DNA of 64,000 bases from Streptomyces sp. YIM 121038 (GTDB lineage Bacteria; Actinomycetota; Actinomycetes; Streptomycetales; Streptomycetaceae): positions 3,410,001 to 3,474,000 of the forward strand of contig NZ_CP030771.1 of assembly GCF_006088715.1 (NCBI RefSeq). Reading direction: 5' to 3'. Under the pieces are notes generated by a model that saw only the letters and a list, made by a program, of their open reading frames with translations, was not told where the DNA came from and searched no databases. Shown in pieces: positions 28,455 through 38,400 of this stretch (positions within the stretch are counted from its first letter, which is position 1; every line of letters starts with the position of its first letter). The translations under genes and the position numbers were made by a program.

Positions 28455-29744
28455 CTACCAGCGCGGCACGGACGGAGTCACCCACTCCGGTTTCGCGCGC
28501 CGCATCGCCGCCGCGTCGTCGCGGTCCCGCAGCGCGGCGAAGTCCTCGTCCAGCCACCGCCGGTGCAGCGCGTCGAGCCGGTCGCGGTCGATCTCGACCC
28601 CGAGCCCGGGGGCGTCGCCGACGGTGACGCGCCCCCGCTCGAACCGCGGCCGCTCGGTGAGCACGTCCTCGCTCTGCCACGGGTAGTGCGTGTCGCAGGC
28701 GTGCCGCAGGCCGGGCACGGTGGCCGCGACGTGCGTCATGGCGGCGAGGCTGATCCCCAGGTGCGTGTTGGAGTGCATGGAGACGTCCACGCCGAACGTC
28801 CGGCACACGGCGGCCAGTTCCCGCGTCCGCCGCAGCCCGCCCCAGTAGTGGTGGTCGCTGAGCACCACGCGCACGGCCCGCCGCGCGAAGGCCTCGGGTA
28901 TCTCCTCGAAGGTCGTCACGCACATGTTGGTGGCGAGCGGCACGGAGGTCCGCGCGGCGACCCCGGCCATGGCGGCGGTGCCGAGGGCCGGGTCCTCCAG
29001 GTACTCCAGTACGTCCGCGAGCCCGTCGGCGACCTTGACGGAAGTCTCCACGGACCAGGCCCCGTTGGGGTCGAGCCTGAGCGGCGCCCCCGGGAAGGCC
29101 GCGGCGAGCGCCCTGATGGCGGCGGCTTCCTCCTCCGGCGGGAACACACCGCCCTTGAGCTTGAACGACCGGAACCCGTACCGCTCGGCGAACGCCCGCG
29201 CCTGCGCGACGATGCCGTCCGGGTCGAGCGCGGGCCCCCAGCCGTCCTCCTCGGCGGCCGTGCCCCGCGGGTGCGCGGCGTACTTGTAGAACAGATAGCC
29301 GCTGTACTCCACGGAGTCCCGCACCTTGCCGCCGAGCAGCGCGTGCACGGGCAGCCCGAGCGCCTTGCCGAGGGCGTCCAGGCACGCCACCTCGAAGCCC
29401 GACACCACGGAGAGGCGCAGCTTGTCCGCGGTCTGCGCGCCGCGCAGGCCGCCGCCGTCCACGGCGGTGTCCACGCGGTGGGCGTCCACGCCGATGCCGT
29501 CCGCCAGTGTGAACAGTCCGTTGAGGTCCCCCACCGCCCGCCCCACCAGCTTCGCGGCCAGCGGCCGGGCCAGCTCCAGATACCTCCCGTCGCCGTACGT
29601 CTCCCCCGCGCCGACCGTGCCGTCCTCCGTCTCCACCTCGATGATCAGGCGCGGTGTGTACGGCTGGTGCAGTCCCTGGGCGTTCAGGAGCGGGGGGTCG
29701 GCGACGAGCACGGGGGTGAGCCGCACATCGGTGACGGTGAGCAT
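28455..29744 (-). CDS. glucarate dehydratase-type enolase-superfamily enzyme
   Basis: A 429-residue enzyme expected to dehydrate D-glucarate or a related aldarate to 5-keto-4-deoxyglucarate. The capping domain is N-terminal. The barrel has the KxK base (K195, K197) and metal ligands D225 and N227 (LRLDPNGAW) and E250. The glucarate-type His-Asp dyad is at about D297 (LSDHHYWGG) and H324 (VSMHSNTHLG). The ATG at 29744 has GGAGG at suitable spacing and is preferred over the frame start at 29774. It precedes a PfkB kinase gene, suggesting a small sugar-acid degradation operon. Confidence 0.9.
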   Translation of the reverse strand: MLTVTDVRLTPVLVADPPLLNAQGLHQPYTPRLIIEVETEDGTVGAGETYGDGRYLELARPLAAKLVGRAVGDLNGLFTLADGIGVDAHRVDTAVDGGGLRGAQTADKLRLSVVSGFEVACLDALGKALGLPVHALLGGKVRDSVEYSGYLFYKYAAHPRGTAAEEDGWGPALDPDGIVAQARAFAERYGFRSFKLKGGVFPPEEEAAAIRALAAAFPGAPLRLDPNGAWSVETSVKVADGLADVLEYLEDPALGTAAMAGVAARTSVPLATNMCVTTFEEIPEAFARRAVRVVLSDHHYWGGLRRTRELAAVCRTFGVDVSMHSNTHLGISLAAMTHVAATVPGLRHACDTHYPWQSEDVLTERPRFERGRVTVGDAPGLGVEIDRDRLDALHRRWLDEDFAALRDRDDAAAMRRAKPEWVTPSVPRW

Positions 29745-29820
29745 GGCGCCTCCGGCGGGGTGAACGCTGTCCACATATAAGAACGCACCTTAGGGAGGCC
29801 CACCTGCGCCGTCAATGCCC

Positions 29821-30405
29821 TCACTGCCAGTGCAAGGTCCCCGCCACGGCGTCGAAGAGCTCGACCATCCGGGGCGCGAGGGCCTCCATGGGCGTGGAGA
29901 AGGTGAGCGTGAGCCAGGCCGTGCTCGCCGGTACCGGCACGTTGTAGACCACCGTGGTCGTGCGGAGGGTGCCGCCCATCAGGCGCTCCGGGGCCGGTGC
30001 CTCGGTGCGCCGCTCCCGCACGGCTTCCCCCGCGCCCGGCAGCTCCACCACCTCGGCTGCCAGGCGCCGGGCCAGGTCGTCCGCCGTCCGGCAGCCGGGC
30101 CAGCCGTCCGGGGTGAGGCTCACCAGCAGCGAGGAGGCCAGGGGTACGCCGCCCAGCGTCAGCAGCGACAGATACAGCTCCACCCCACCCACCCGCCCCG
30201 CCCCCTTGGCCCACCTCCGCAACTCCCCCACCAGCCGCTCCTTGACCACCGGCGCACCATCCCACCCGGCGAACTGCCGCCCAACAAGAGCCCCGATGGC
30301 CCGGTCACGCTCCTTCGGGGGATCCAGGGGGAGCTGGAACCACCCTTCGGGGACGAAGACCGTGTAGTCGCGGGGAGGAGTGGACCACTCCGTGCGGAGC
30401 CCCAT
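29821..30405 (-). CDS. hypothetical protein, last gene of the T7SS-like operon
   Basis: A 194-residue soluble protein that I do not recognise. It has an early VFVPEGWFQLPLDPP segment, resembling secretion-associated lipoprotein or PsbP-like folds only loosely, and a C-terminal TAWLTLTFSTPMEAL strand pair. There is no signal peptide or membrane helix. The ATG at 30405 follows the previous stop by a single base, so it is translationally coupled. It may be an accessory, chaperone or immunity component of the upstream WXG100-like/T7SS gene pair (inference). Confidence 0.75.
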   Translation of the reverse strand: MGLRTEWSTPPRDYTVFVPEGWFQLPLDPPKERDRAIGALVGRQFAGWDGAPVVKERLVGELRRWAKGAGRVGGVELYLSLLTLGGVPLASSLLVSLTPDGWPGCRTADDLARRLAAEVVELPGAGEAVRERRTEAPAPERLMGGTLRTTTVVYNVPVPASTAWLTLTFSTPMEALAPRMVELFDAVAGTLHWQ

Positions 30406-30406
30406 G

Positions 30407-31078
30407 TCACCCACCACCCTCACCGGCACGCTCGCGTTCGTCGTGGTCGGAGGGGACGGGGACGAGGCGCATCGTCGGCACCAGCCGGTCCACGAGATCC
30501 GCCATCTCCTCGGCGCGCTCGAAGTGCTGCCAGGCCGCCTCGACGAGGAGGATCTCCTCCTCGCCCTCCGGCCAGACCGCGTACCGGACCGACTCGCTGA
30601 GCTTGCTGCCCCAGCCGAAGCGCCGCTTCTCCACGAGCACGGCCTGAACCCTGACGGCAGGCCCGACGGGCAGCTCCATCTCCGTAACGGACGGCTCGCC
30701 CTTCACCTCGGCGTAGGACCAGCGCCGCAGCTTGGGCAGGTATTCCTGGGGTGACGGCCGCGCCACGTTGTCCTCGCCGTAGGCGAACAGCATGAGATCC
30801 GCCAGTACGGTGCCGCCTTCACTACAAGTGGCGGCCACGAGCAAAGGGGCGAACTCATAGGCGCGCAGCGCCAGCTGTGCCAGCTCGCTCTGGAGTGCGC
30901 TCTTGCTCACGCGGAGAAGCAGCGGGTTGAACTGTGCCACGTACTCAGCGGCTAGCCGCTCGGCCTCCTCTTTCGTACCCTCCCGGAGAGTCAGTACGAT
31001 CCAGTCATCGCGGAAGTCGAATTCGACAACATAATCCTCCTCAGACTCAGCCCCTGCTGGAGATTTCCGCTCCGCCAT
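30407..31078 (-). CDS. hypothetical protein, candidate immunity or chaperone partner
   Basis: A 223-residue soluble protein of unknown family, acidic at both ends, with a helical N-terminal half and a strand-rich centre (EMELPVGPAVRVQAVLVEKRR). Its first half has low G+C for this genome (52-68% per 60-base line), continuing the low-G+C zone of the upstream gene's 3' end. The ATG shares its A with the upstream stop (TGATG). That position, directly after a putative secreted effector with matched odd composition, is where an immunity gene would be expected (inference). Confidence 0.75.
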   Translation of the reverse strand: MAERKSPAGAESEEDYVVEFDFRDDWIVLTLREGTKEEAERLAAEYVAQFNPLLLRVSKSALQSELAQLALRAYEFAPLLVAATCSEGGTVLADLMLFAYGEDNVARPSPQEYLPKLRRWSYAEVKGEPSVTEMELPVGPAVRVQAVLVEKRRFGWGSKLSESVRYAVWPEGEEEILLVEAAWQHFERAEEMADLVDRLVPTMRLVPVPSDHDERERAGEGGG

Positions 31079-32412
31079 CACTGCACCTCGTCAATGAACA
31101 GGCCGCCCGCGGTGACCCCGCTTCCGGCGACGGTAAGAGCTGTCGCATTCCGTGACACTTGGTTGACGGCGTAGCTCCCGCCCAAACTCTTGCTCAAGTG
31201 CTTCATTTCCTTGAGGTCAGACGCCACCGAGGCATCCGCCAGGGAGACTGACTTCGCAGTTCCTTTCAAGATGCTGCCCTCTCCGCGATCCTTCAACTCG
31301 CGCCATGCCTGACGGTATCCCCCCTGGAATCCGCCCTTCCAAGTGGTGCTCCTGAAGAGCTCCGTGACTGGTTCCCGAAGGGATTGGGGGACATCACCCT
31401 TCTGTACCCCTCCGGCCCTTCCGGCCTCACGATTCAGCTTCTGCCGGTTGCGCTTGGTCTGAATTCCTGTCTGCCTGCCACCCTTGGCCAACCGCATCCG
31501 ATGCAAAGTCCCCGAAACATACCGCCCAGCCACCTTCGAAAAGGCCTTTCCGGCTCCTATTGCCAACAGGCCCAGTGCCGACCACGCGAGGGCTGTCCAT
31601 TCCGTGTCGCCCATGGCGACCTGCGTGGCGGTGCAGGCGATGCCTGCCAGGGTGGCGGCCATGGAGACGGCGCCCAGGAGGCCGGCCAGGCCCTGGCCGA
31701 TGGCGGGGATCCAGCCGACGGCGAGGGCGGCGATGCCGGCCCACTTGGCGATGACCTCGGTGACGGCCGCGACGCGGGCGACGAAGGCGGCGAAGCGGTC
31801 CCGGAAGCCGTCCTTGAGGGAGTCGTCGGAGGCGGCGTCGTCGAGGGCGTCGCGGGCCCGCCGCGCGGCGGCGTCGCGGATCCGCCGCGCCTCGCGGAGC
31901 TTCGCGCGGGCCGCGTCGAGGGCGTCCCCGGCTTCCCGTTCCCGCTGATCCAGCTCCGCCTTCAGGCGCCGGCCCACGTCACCGTCGAGGCCCTTCCGCG
32001 CGGCGCCGCCCCGCTCCTGCGCGTCCCGGGCCTCGCGCAGGGCGATGTCGGCGATCTTCTGGGCCCGGTGGAGTTCGGAGGCGTACGTACCGGCGGGCGC
32101 GGCGGCGTTCGACTCGTAGTCGCCGCCGTGGTCGACGATCCGGTCGCCGATGGCATCGGCGGCCGCGCGGTAGCGCCGGTGCGCGGCTTCCAGGCGGCCC
32201 CGGCACTTCCTGGCCCCGCCGCGGAACTCGCTGCCCGCCTCGCTGTCCCAGGAGGTCACATCGGCGGCGGCCTCGAGGTGGCGGACCTGCCGCTCCAGTT
32301 CGTCGGCCGTGCGCCGGAGCTTGCGGCCGAGCTCCTCGACGCGGTCCGGGTCGCCGGGGACGGGGTCGCCGTCCGCGAGGGGCTGCCAGTCCCGGGGCCG
32401 GGCGGCGCCCAT
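31078..32412 (-). CDS. putative T7SS-secreted protein with variable C-terminal region
   Basis: A 444-residue protein. The N-terminal half (1-210) is helical and coiled-coil rich, with a SWDSEAGSEF segment near 53-62. It resembles the putative T7SS secretion-signal domain of streptomycete WXG-type effectors. A hydrophobic Gly/Ala-rich stretch (about 220-295) follows, then a basic region (300-340) and a tip with no domain I recognise. G+C is about 77% over 31621-31860 but about 59% over 31141-31560. The tip therefore looks separately acquired, as in polymorphic toxins. Start and stop overlap both neighbours by one base. Confidence 0.8.
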   Translation of the reverse strand: MGAARPRDWQPLADGDPVPGDPDRVEELGRKLRRTADELERQVRHLEAAADVTSWDSEAGSEFRGGARKCRGRLEAAHRRYRAAADAIGDRIVDHGGDYESNAAAPAGTYASELHRAQKIADIALREARDAQERGGAARKGLDGDVGRRLKAELDQREREAGDALDAARAKLREARRIRDAAARRARDALDDAASDDSLKDGFRDRFAAFVARVAAVTEVIAKWAGIAALAVGWIPAIGQGLAGLLGAVSMAATLAGIACTATQVAMGDTEWTALAWSALGLLAIGAGKAFSKVAGRYVSGTLHRMRLAKGGRQTGIQTKRNRQKLNREAGRAGGVQKGDVPQSLREPVTELFRSTTWKGGFQGGYRQAWRELKDRGEGSILKGTAKSVSLADASVASDLKEMKHLSKSLGGSYAVNQVSRNATALTVAGSGVTAGGLFIDEVQ

Positions 32413-32720
32413 CAGGGCCTCTTCGGCTTGTCACAGGCGCGCAGGGCGCGGGCCAGCTCGCCGTCCACGCCGTCGTACGCCCTCGCGGCGGCCTTCGCGA
32501 TGCCGGAGAGGCGTGCGACCTCGTCGGCCAGTTCCTCGCGGTGGCTCTCCCAGTCACCCGCGAACGCACCGAAGCGCTCGGCCAGGCCGCCGTCGCCGAA
32601 GTCGTCCTCGTACTGGCCCCTCAGCTTGCCGAGGCCGTCGAAGGCGTCCTTGACGCGGCCGAGGCCCACGCCCATCTCGTGGATCAGGCGCAGATCGTCG
32701 ATCTTCGTGTACTCGCCCAC
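32412..32720 (-). CDS. WXG100-like small helical protein
   Basis: A 102-residue protein with two long helices separated by a FAGDWESH turn, matching the size and layout of ESX/WXG100 proteins although the exact W-x-G is altered. I choose the GTG at 32720 because GGGAGGGG lies eight bases before it. An ATG at 32750 lacks a ribosome binding site. Its stop shares a base with the next start. A small WXG-like gene before a larger T7SS-type gene is the usual heterodimer or effector-partner order. Confidence 0.7.
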   Translation of the reverse strand: MGEYTKIDDLRLIHEMGVGLGRVKDAFDGLGKLRGQYEDDFGDGGLAERFGAFAGDWESHREELADEVARLSGIAKAAARAYDGVDGELARALRACDKPKRP

Positions 32721-32786
32721 GCCCGCCGCCCCTCCCGGCCCGGTCGGCATCAAGGAGGGGCGAGCGTATCGAGCGCGAGATCAACT

Positions 32787-32804
32787 CCGGCGCGGCAGCG
32801 CCGG
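32787..32804 (-). terminator. hairpin after the adenosine deaminase gene
   Basis: CCGGCGC-GGCA-GCGCCGG is a perfect seven-base stem, 23 bases past the add stop, separating add from the T7SS-like operon. Confidence 0.5.
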
Positions 32805-32827
32805 GTTGACCACTCGAAAGGAGGCCT

Positions 32828-33829
32828 CTAGTCGAACTGGTACGCCTCCACCTCGGCCAAGTACGCCGCGCGCAGCGCCTCTTCCTCCGGGGAGCCGTCG
32901 AGGAAGGCCGCCTCGAAGGAGTTGCGGGCCAGTTCGCGGAGCTGGTCCTGGTCGAGGCCGAGGGCCTCGTGCACCGCGTGGAAGGTGTCGCCGACGTAGC
33001 CGCCGAAGTACGCGGGGTCGTCGGAGTTGACCGTGCACAGCAGGCCCGCGGCCATCATCTGCGGCAGGGGGTGGTCCTCCAGGACGTCGACGGCGCGCAG
33101 ACGGACGTTGGAGAGGGGGCAGAGGGTCAGCGGGACGCGGTCGCGGACCAGGCGGCGGACCAGCTCCGGGTCCTCGACGCAGCGCAGGCCGTGGTCGACG
33201 CGCTCGACGCCGAGGACGTCCAGGGCCTCGGTCACGTACGCGGCGGGGCCCTCCTCGCCCGCGTGGGCGACCCGGCGCAGGCCGAGCGCGGCCGCCGCCT
33301 CGTACACGGCGGCGAACTTGCGCGGCGGGTGGCCCACCTCGGCCGAGTCGAGGCCGACCCCGGTGATGCGGTGGAGGTGGGGCTTCGCGGCCTCCAGGGT
33401 GTCCATGGCCGACTCGGCGGACTCGTCGCGCAGGAAGCACATGATGAGGCGGGTGGTGATGCCGTGGCGCTCGCGGCTGCGGTCGAGCGCGCGGCCCAGG
33501 CCCTCGACGACCGTGCCGATCTCCACACCGCGCGCGGTGTGGGCCTGGGGGTCGAAGAAGATCTCGGCGTGGCGCACGCCCTGGGCGGCGGCGCGGGCGA
33601 GGTAGGCGTCGGCGAGCTCCTCGAAGTCGGCCTCCGTGCGCAGCACGGCCATGAGGCCGTAGTAGAGGTCGAGGAAGGACTGGAGGTCCTGGAAGAGATA
33701 GGCCTTGCGGAGGGCCTCGGTGTCGGCGTACGGCAGGGTGACGCCGTTGCGCTCGGCGAGGGCGAAGGCGAGCTCGGGCTCCAGGGTGCCTTCGATGTGC
33801 AGGTGGAGTTCGGCCTTGGGGAGGGGCAT
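32828..33829 (-). CDS. add: adenosine deaminase
   Basis: A 333-residue purine salvage enzyme converting adenosine to inosine. Zinc ligands are in LHLHIEG near the N-terminus. The catalytic AHAGEE motif lies near residue 205 and the NSDDPAYFG zinc-binding Asp motif near 270. The length matches bacterial adenosine deaminases. The ATG at 33829 begins exactly where family similarity starts (MPLPKAELHLH), but the ribosome binding site is weak. It stands alone between a terminator hairpin and a repeat array. Confidence 0.96.
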   Translation of the reverse strand: MPLPKAELHLHIEGTLEPELAFALAERNGVTLPYADTEALRKAYLFQDLQSFLDLYYGLMAVLRTEADFEELADAYLARAAAQGVRHAEIFFDPQAHTARGVEIGTVVEGLGRALDRSRERHGITTRLIMCFLRDESAESAMDTLEAAKPHLHRITGVGLDSAEVGHPPRKFAAVYEAAAALGLRRVAHAGEEGPAAYVTEALDVLGVERVDHGLRCVEDPELVRRLVRDRVPLTLCPLSNVRLRAVDVLEDHPLPQMMAAGLLCTVNSDDPAYFGGYVGDTFHAVHEALGLDQDQLRELARNSFEAAFLDGSPEEEALRAAYLAEVEAYQFD

Positions 33830-33896
33830 GAGGTGCTTCTTCGTTCTTGGGGGCTGGGGAGTGTGAGGGCTGGGGAATGTGGGGCGGTGGGGAAGG

Positions 33897-34016
33897 CCCG
33901 GCGGCTCAGGGCCCCGGGCGACGGGGAATGCCCGGCGGCTCAGGGCCCCGGGGGAATGCTCGGCGGCTCAGGGTCCCGGGCGGTGGCCCGGGGGGCTCGG
34001 CGGCTCAGGGGGCCCG
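33897..34016. repeat. four tandem copies of a GC-rich 21-22 base repeat
   Basis: Units beginning at 33897, 33931, 33959 and 33996 share the core CGGCGGCTCAGGG followed by a CCCGGG-like end. Spacing is 28-37 bases. The array fills most of the 213-base gap between add and the RNase Z gene. No gene is seen there. Confidence 0.85.
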
Positions 34017-34042
34017 AGCGGTGCCGGCGGGCCCCCGCGCCC

Positions 34043-34951
34043 TCAGGGGCTGCGCTTCGGCAGCGGCACCCGCATCAGGTCCCGCGCCACCGTCAGCTCC
34101 CCCTCGAAACCGGCGGCCCGCGCCTGCCGCTCGAAGGCGGACGGGTCCGGGTAGCGCTGGCTGAAGTGGGTGAGGACGAGGTGCCTGACCCCCGCGTCCC
34201 TGGCCACCGCCGCCGCCTGACCCGCCGTCAGATGGCCGTGGTCGGAGGCGAGTCGATGGTCCTCGTCGAGGAACGTGGACTCGATGACGAGCATGTCGCA
34301 GCCGTCCGCGAGCGCGTACACGCCGTCGCACAGCCGGGTGTCCATCACGAAGGCGAACCGCTGTCCGCGCCGCACCTCGCTCACCTCGTCGACGCTGATC
34401 CCCCGCAGGCTGCCCGCGCGCTGGAGGACACCGACGTCGGGCCCGGTGACGCCGCGCTCGGCGAGGAGCCGCGGCAGCATGCGCCGCCCGTCGGGCTCGA
34501 CGACGCGGTAGCCGTACGACTCGACGGGGTGGGAGAGCTTCGCCGCCTCCAGGCGGTACGACGGCGCGGTGGCGAGGAGGCCGTCGGCGGCGACGGGCTC
34601 CTGGGCGATGCGGACCGTCTCGCGGTACGCGGTCGCGTACCGCAGGCGGTCGAAGAAGTGCTCCCCGGACGCCGGGTAGTGGGCGGTGACGGGGTGCGGC
34701 ACGCGGTCCAGGTTGATGCGCTGGATGACGCCGGCGAGGCCCAGGGAGTGGTCCCCGTGGAAGTGCGTGACGCAGATGCGGTGGAGGTCGTGCGCGGCCA
34801 CGGAGGCACGCAGCATCTGCCGCTGCGTGCCCTCGCCGGGGTCGAACATGATGCCCTCGCCGTCCCACAGCAGCACGTACCCGTTGTGGTTGCGGTGCCG
34901 GGTCGGGACCTGGCTCGCGGTGCCGAGCACCACCAGTTCGCGTACGGACAC
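34043..34951 (-). CDS. rnz: ribonuclease Z
   Basis: A 302-residue metallo-beta-lactamase-fold endonuclease that removes tRNA 3' trailers. The metal-binding motif HFHGDH (63-68) and the GTASQVPT and [10 protein letters not shown] segments are diagnostic. The flexible-arm region lies around residues 150-185, and a late HFSQRYPD provides further ligands. The ATG at 34951 is six bases after the HIT gene stop, so the two are co-transcribed. Confidence 0.96.
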   Translation of the reverse strand: MSVRELVVLGTASQVPTRHRNHNGYVLLWDGEGIMFDPGEGTQRQMLRASVAAHDLHRICVTHFHGDHSLGLAGVIQRINLDRVPHPVTAHYPASGEHFFDRLRYATAYRETVRIAQEPVAADGLLATAPSYRLEAAKLSHPVESYGYRVVEPDGRRMLPRLLAERGVTGPDVGVLQRAGSLRGISVDEVSEVRRGQRFAFVMDTRLCDGVYALADGCDMLVIESTFLDEDHRLASDHGHLTAGQAAAVARDAGVRHLVLTHFSQRYPDPSAFERQARAAGFEGELTVARDLMRVPLPKRSP

Positions 34952-34957
34952 GAGGTG

Positions 34958-35311
34958 CTATCCGGGGGGCCACTGGAGGCCGCGGCCGCCCAGGACGTGG
35001 GCGTGCGCGTGGAAGACGGTCTGCCCGGCGCCGGCCCCGGTGTTGAAGACGATGCGGTAGCTGTCCGCCTGCTCCTGGGCGGCCACCTCGCCCGCCTCGC
35101 GCAGCACGTCGGCGGCGGCCGAGGGCTCGGCGGCGGCGAGGGACGCGGCGTCCGGGTAGTGCACCTTGGGGATCACCAGGACGTGCGTCGGCGCCTGGGG
35201 GTTGATGTCGCGGAAGGCGAGGGTGGTCTCCGTCTCGCGCACGACGGTCGCGGGCACCTCCTTCGCCACGATCTTGCAGAACAAGCAGTCGTCCTGTGGT
35301 TCGCCCGCCAT
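34958..35311 (-). CDS. HIT-family nucleotide hydrolase
   Basis: A 117-residue histidine-triad protein with the HAHAH motif (H101, H103, H105). An N-terminal CLFC pair (C9, C12) probably contributes to a zinc site. The family hydrolyses AMP-linked compounds such as adenosine phosphoramidates. It is the first gene of an operon with rnz and is conserved near dnaJ, rsmE and phoH in many bacteria. Confidence 0.95.
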   Translation of the reverse strand: MAGEPQDDCLFCKIVAKEVPATVVRETETTLAFRDINPQAPTHVLVIPKVHYPDAASLAAAEPSAAADVLREAGEVAAQEQADSYRIVFNTGAGAGQTVFHAHAHVLGGRGLQWPPG

Positions 35312-35353
35312 GGTCCAACCTCCTGATCATGTTTGCGTACGTCGGCATGCTAT

Positions 35354-35404
35354 CCGCCCGTGTGTGCGGGCCCGCCGGGGACCGGTCGGCCCGCGCACGG
35401 GCGG
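35354..35404 (-). terminator. long hairpin after the tricorn protease gene
   Basis: CCGCCCGTG...GCGGGCC pairs with GGCCCGC...CACGGGCGG with a two-base bulge, beginning 11 bases after the tricorn stop. Confidence 0.6.
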
Positions 35405-35415
35405 ACCGGTCCCGG

Positions 35416-38400
35416 TCAGGGCAGCGGCGGCGGCGTCTTGGCCGGGTTCTCGGCCAGCGCGGCCAGGGCGATGCGGACGGCCTCGTCGAGCTGCGGGTCG
35501 CGTCCGGCCGCGTGGTCGTCGGGGGTCACCACGACCTCGACGTCGGGGTCGACGCCGTGGTTCTCCACGCCCCAGCCGTGGCCCTCCATCCAGAAGGCGT
35601 ACTTGGGCTGGGTGACGAGGGTGCCGTCGACGAGGTGGTAGCGGCTGTCGATGCCGACGACGCCGCCCCAGGTGCGCGTGCCCACGACGGGGCCGATGCC
35701 GAGGGCCTTGATCGCCGCGTTCACGATGTCCCCGTCGGAGCCGGAGAACTCGTTGGCCACGGCGACGACGGGCCCGCGCGGGGCGTCCCCGGGGTAGCTG
35801 AGCGGCCCGGAGCCGCGCGGCAGGTCCCAGCCGACGATGCGCCGGGCCAGCTTCTCCACGACGAGCTGCGAGGTGTGCCCGCCGCGGTTCTCGCGGACAT
35901 CCACGACCAGGCCCTCGCGGGCCACCTCGACGCGCAGGTCGCGGTGGATCTGCGCCCAGCCGGGGGCCTGCATGTCGGGGACGTGGAGGTAGCCGAGGCG
36001 GCCGCCGGAGAGCTCGTGGACGTAGGCCCTGCGGTCGGCGACCCACGCGTGGTAGCGCAGCGGCTCCTCGTCGTCCACGGGGATCACGACGGCGTGCCGC
36101 GGGTCGCCGCCCCCGGCCGGGGACACGGTCAGCTCGACGGGCTTGCCCGCGGTGCCGACGAGCAGCGGCCCGGGACCGGTGACGGGGTCGACGGGCCGCC
36201 CGCCGACGGCGAGGACCGCGTCGCCCGCGCGCACGGCCACGCCGGGCGCGGCCAGCGGGGAGAGCCCGGCCGGGTCGGAGGTCTCCGACGGCAGGACCCG
36301 GTCGACGCGCCACAGGCCGTCCTCGCCGCGCGAGAGGTCCGCGCCGAGGAGGCCCTGCCTGCTGCCGTAGCCGCCGCGGGGCACCACGTAGGCGTGGGAG
36401 GTGCCCAGTTCGCCCTGGACCTCCCACAGCAGGTCGACGAGGTCGTCGTGGGTGGCGACGCGGTCCAGGACGGGGCGGTAGCGCTCCAGGACGCCGTCCC
36501 AGTCGACGCCGCCCATGTCGGGACGCCAGAAGTTGTCGCGCATGAGGCGGCCCGCCTCGGCGTACATCTGCCGCCACTCCGCGGCCGGGTCGACCTCCTG
36601 GCGGACCCGGCCGAGGTCGACGGTGATGTTGGTGTCGCTGTCCTCGTCGGCGGAGGCCCGCCGGTCGCTCGGCACCACCTTGAGCTTGCCGTCGGCCCAC
36701 AGCAGGATCCGCTTGCCGTCGCCGGTGACGGCGAAGTGGTCGGCGTCGCCCGCCAGTTCCTCGACGCGGCGCTGGGCGAAGTCGTAGCGCTCCAGGGCGG
36801 AGCAGGGCTCGGGCCCCGACGGGGTGGCGCGGGACGCGCCGAGCACGCCGCGCACCGGGTGGCGCAGCCACAGCAGCCCGTCCTTGGCCGCGCGCAGCGT
36901 GCTGTAGCGGGCGGCCTCGACGGGGAAGGGCACCACGCGGTCGACGAGGCCTTCGAGGTCTATCCGGGTCACCGGCGAGCCCTCGCTGTCGGGCGTCTCG
37001 GCGTGCGGCCCCTCCGCGGAGTCGAAGGCGCGGCCGTGCCGCTGCGGCCCGAACGGCGACGGCGTCGTGGCCGCGAGGGTGAGCAGGTGCGGCCGGGAGC
37101 CGCCGACGAAGGCGAGGTCGAAGACGTGGTCGTCGTAGACCGGGTCGAAGGCCCGCGCGGACAGGAACGCCAGGTGCTTGCCGTCGAGCGTGAACGCCGG
37201 GCTGTAGTCGCGGAAGCGCAGCTGGGTGGCCTCCGAGACCGACAGGTCCGCGGTGTTGGCGAGCTTGAGCTGGCGCAGCGGGCGCGGCCCGGGGTGGGAC
37301 CAGGCGAGCCAGGCGCAGTCCGGCGAGAAGACCAGGCCGGTGGCCTCGCCGTGCTCGGCGCGGTCGACCTCGCGCACCTCGCCGCTCTCGCGCTCCACGA
37401 GCAGGACCCGGCCGTCGTGCGAGGCCACGGCCGCACGGCTGCCGTCGGGCGCCACGGCGAGCGCGAGCACCCGCCCGAGCTGCCCCGCGGCCAGGCGGCG
37501 CGGGGTCGCGCCGGGGGCGAGGCCGGTGGCGGGCGCGAACTCCAGGGCGTCGTCGCCCGCCGCGTCCGTCACCCACACCACGTGCTCCTCGCCGTCCACG
37601 CGGAAGGTGCGCGGAAGCCGGGCCCGGACGCCGGGTGCGGCGGCGAGCGCGCGGGCGGGCCCCTCGCGGTGCGTGACCCAGTGCACGGCGCCGCGCACCG
37701 AGACGGCGCTGCCGCGCCCGCCGTGGTCGGGCGCGGCGGCCCCGAACCAGCGGGCCGCGCTGACCGGATGCGGCTGGAGGTCGACGCGCTGCCCGCCGAG
37801 CCGGACGTCAAGGCGGCGCGGCGCGGCGTCCGACAGGTCGTCCAGGAGCCAGAGTTCACCGGCGCTGGCGTAGGCGACGCGGGTGCCGTCGGTGGCGGCG
37901 TGCCGGGCGTAGAAGCCGTCGACGGGCGTGTGGCGGCGCAGGTCGGTGCCGTCGGGCAGGGAGGAGTACAGGGCGCCGACGCCCTCGTGGTCGGAGAGGA
38001 AGGCGATGCGGCCGCCCACCCACAGGGGGTGCTCGATGTTGCCGTCGAGGCCCTCGTGGACGCGCACGAAGCCGGGGCCGGAAGAGGCTTCGGCGGCGTC
38101 GGCGGAGGTCTCGGGCCGCCGCGTCCGGATCCACAGCTTCCCCGCCGTGCCGCCCCGGTACCGCTTCCACCAGGCGGCCTCGCGGCCCATCGGCGCGGAC
38201 AGGAGCAGGACTTCGCCGTCGGGGCCGTGCGCCGCGTCGCCGACGAGTCCGTACGGCAGCTTCTCGGCGGGCCCGCCGTCGAGCGGCACGGCGTGCGCCC
38301 AGGTGCGGCGGAAGGAGGCCTGGCCGTGCGCGCCGACCACGAGGACCCGCCCGTCGGGCGTCCAGCCGCGCACGGACGTCTTCGCGTTCCCCCAGTACGT

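Noticed and set aside
32805..32810. TTGACC on the plus strand as a promoter -35
   Set aside because: It faces into the antisense of add, and no -10 lies at a suitable distance.
33897..34016. Repeat array as a CRISPR
   Set aside because: There are only four copies, with 6-15 base spacers and imperfect repeats, and no cas genes nearby.
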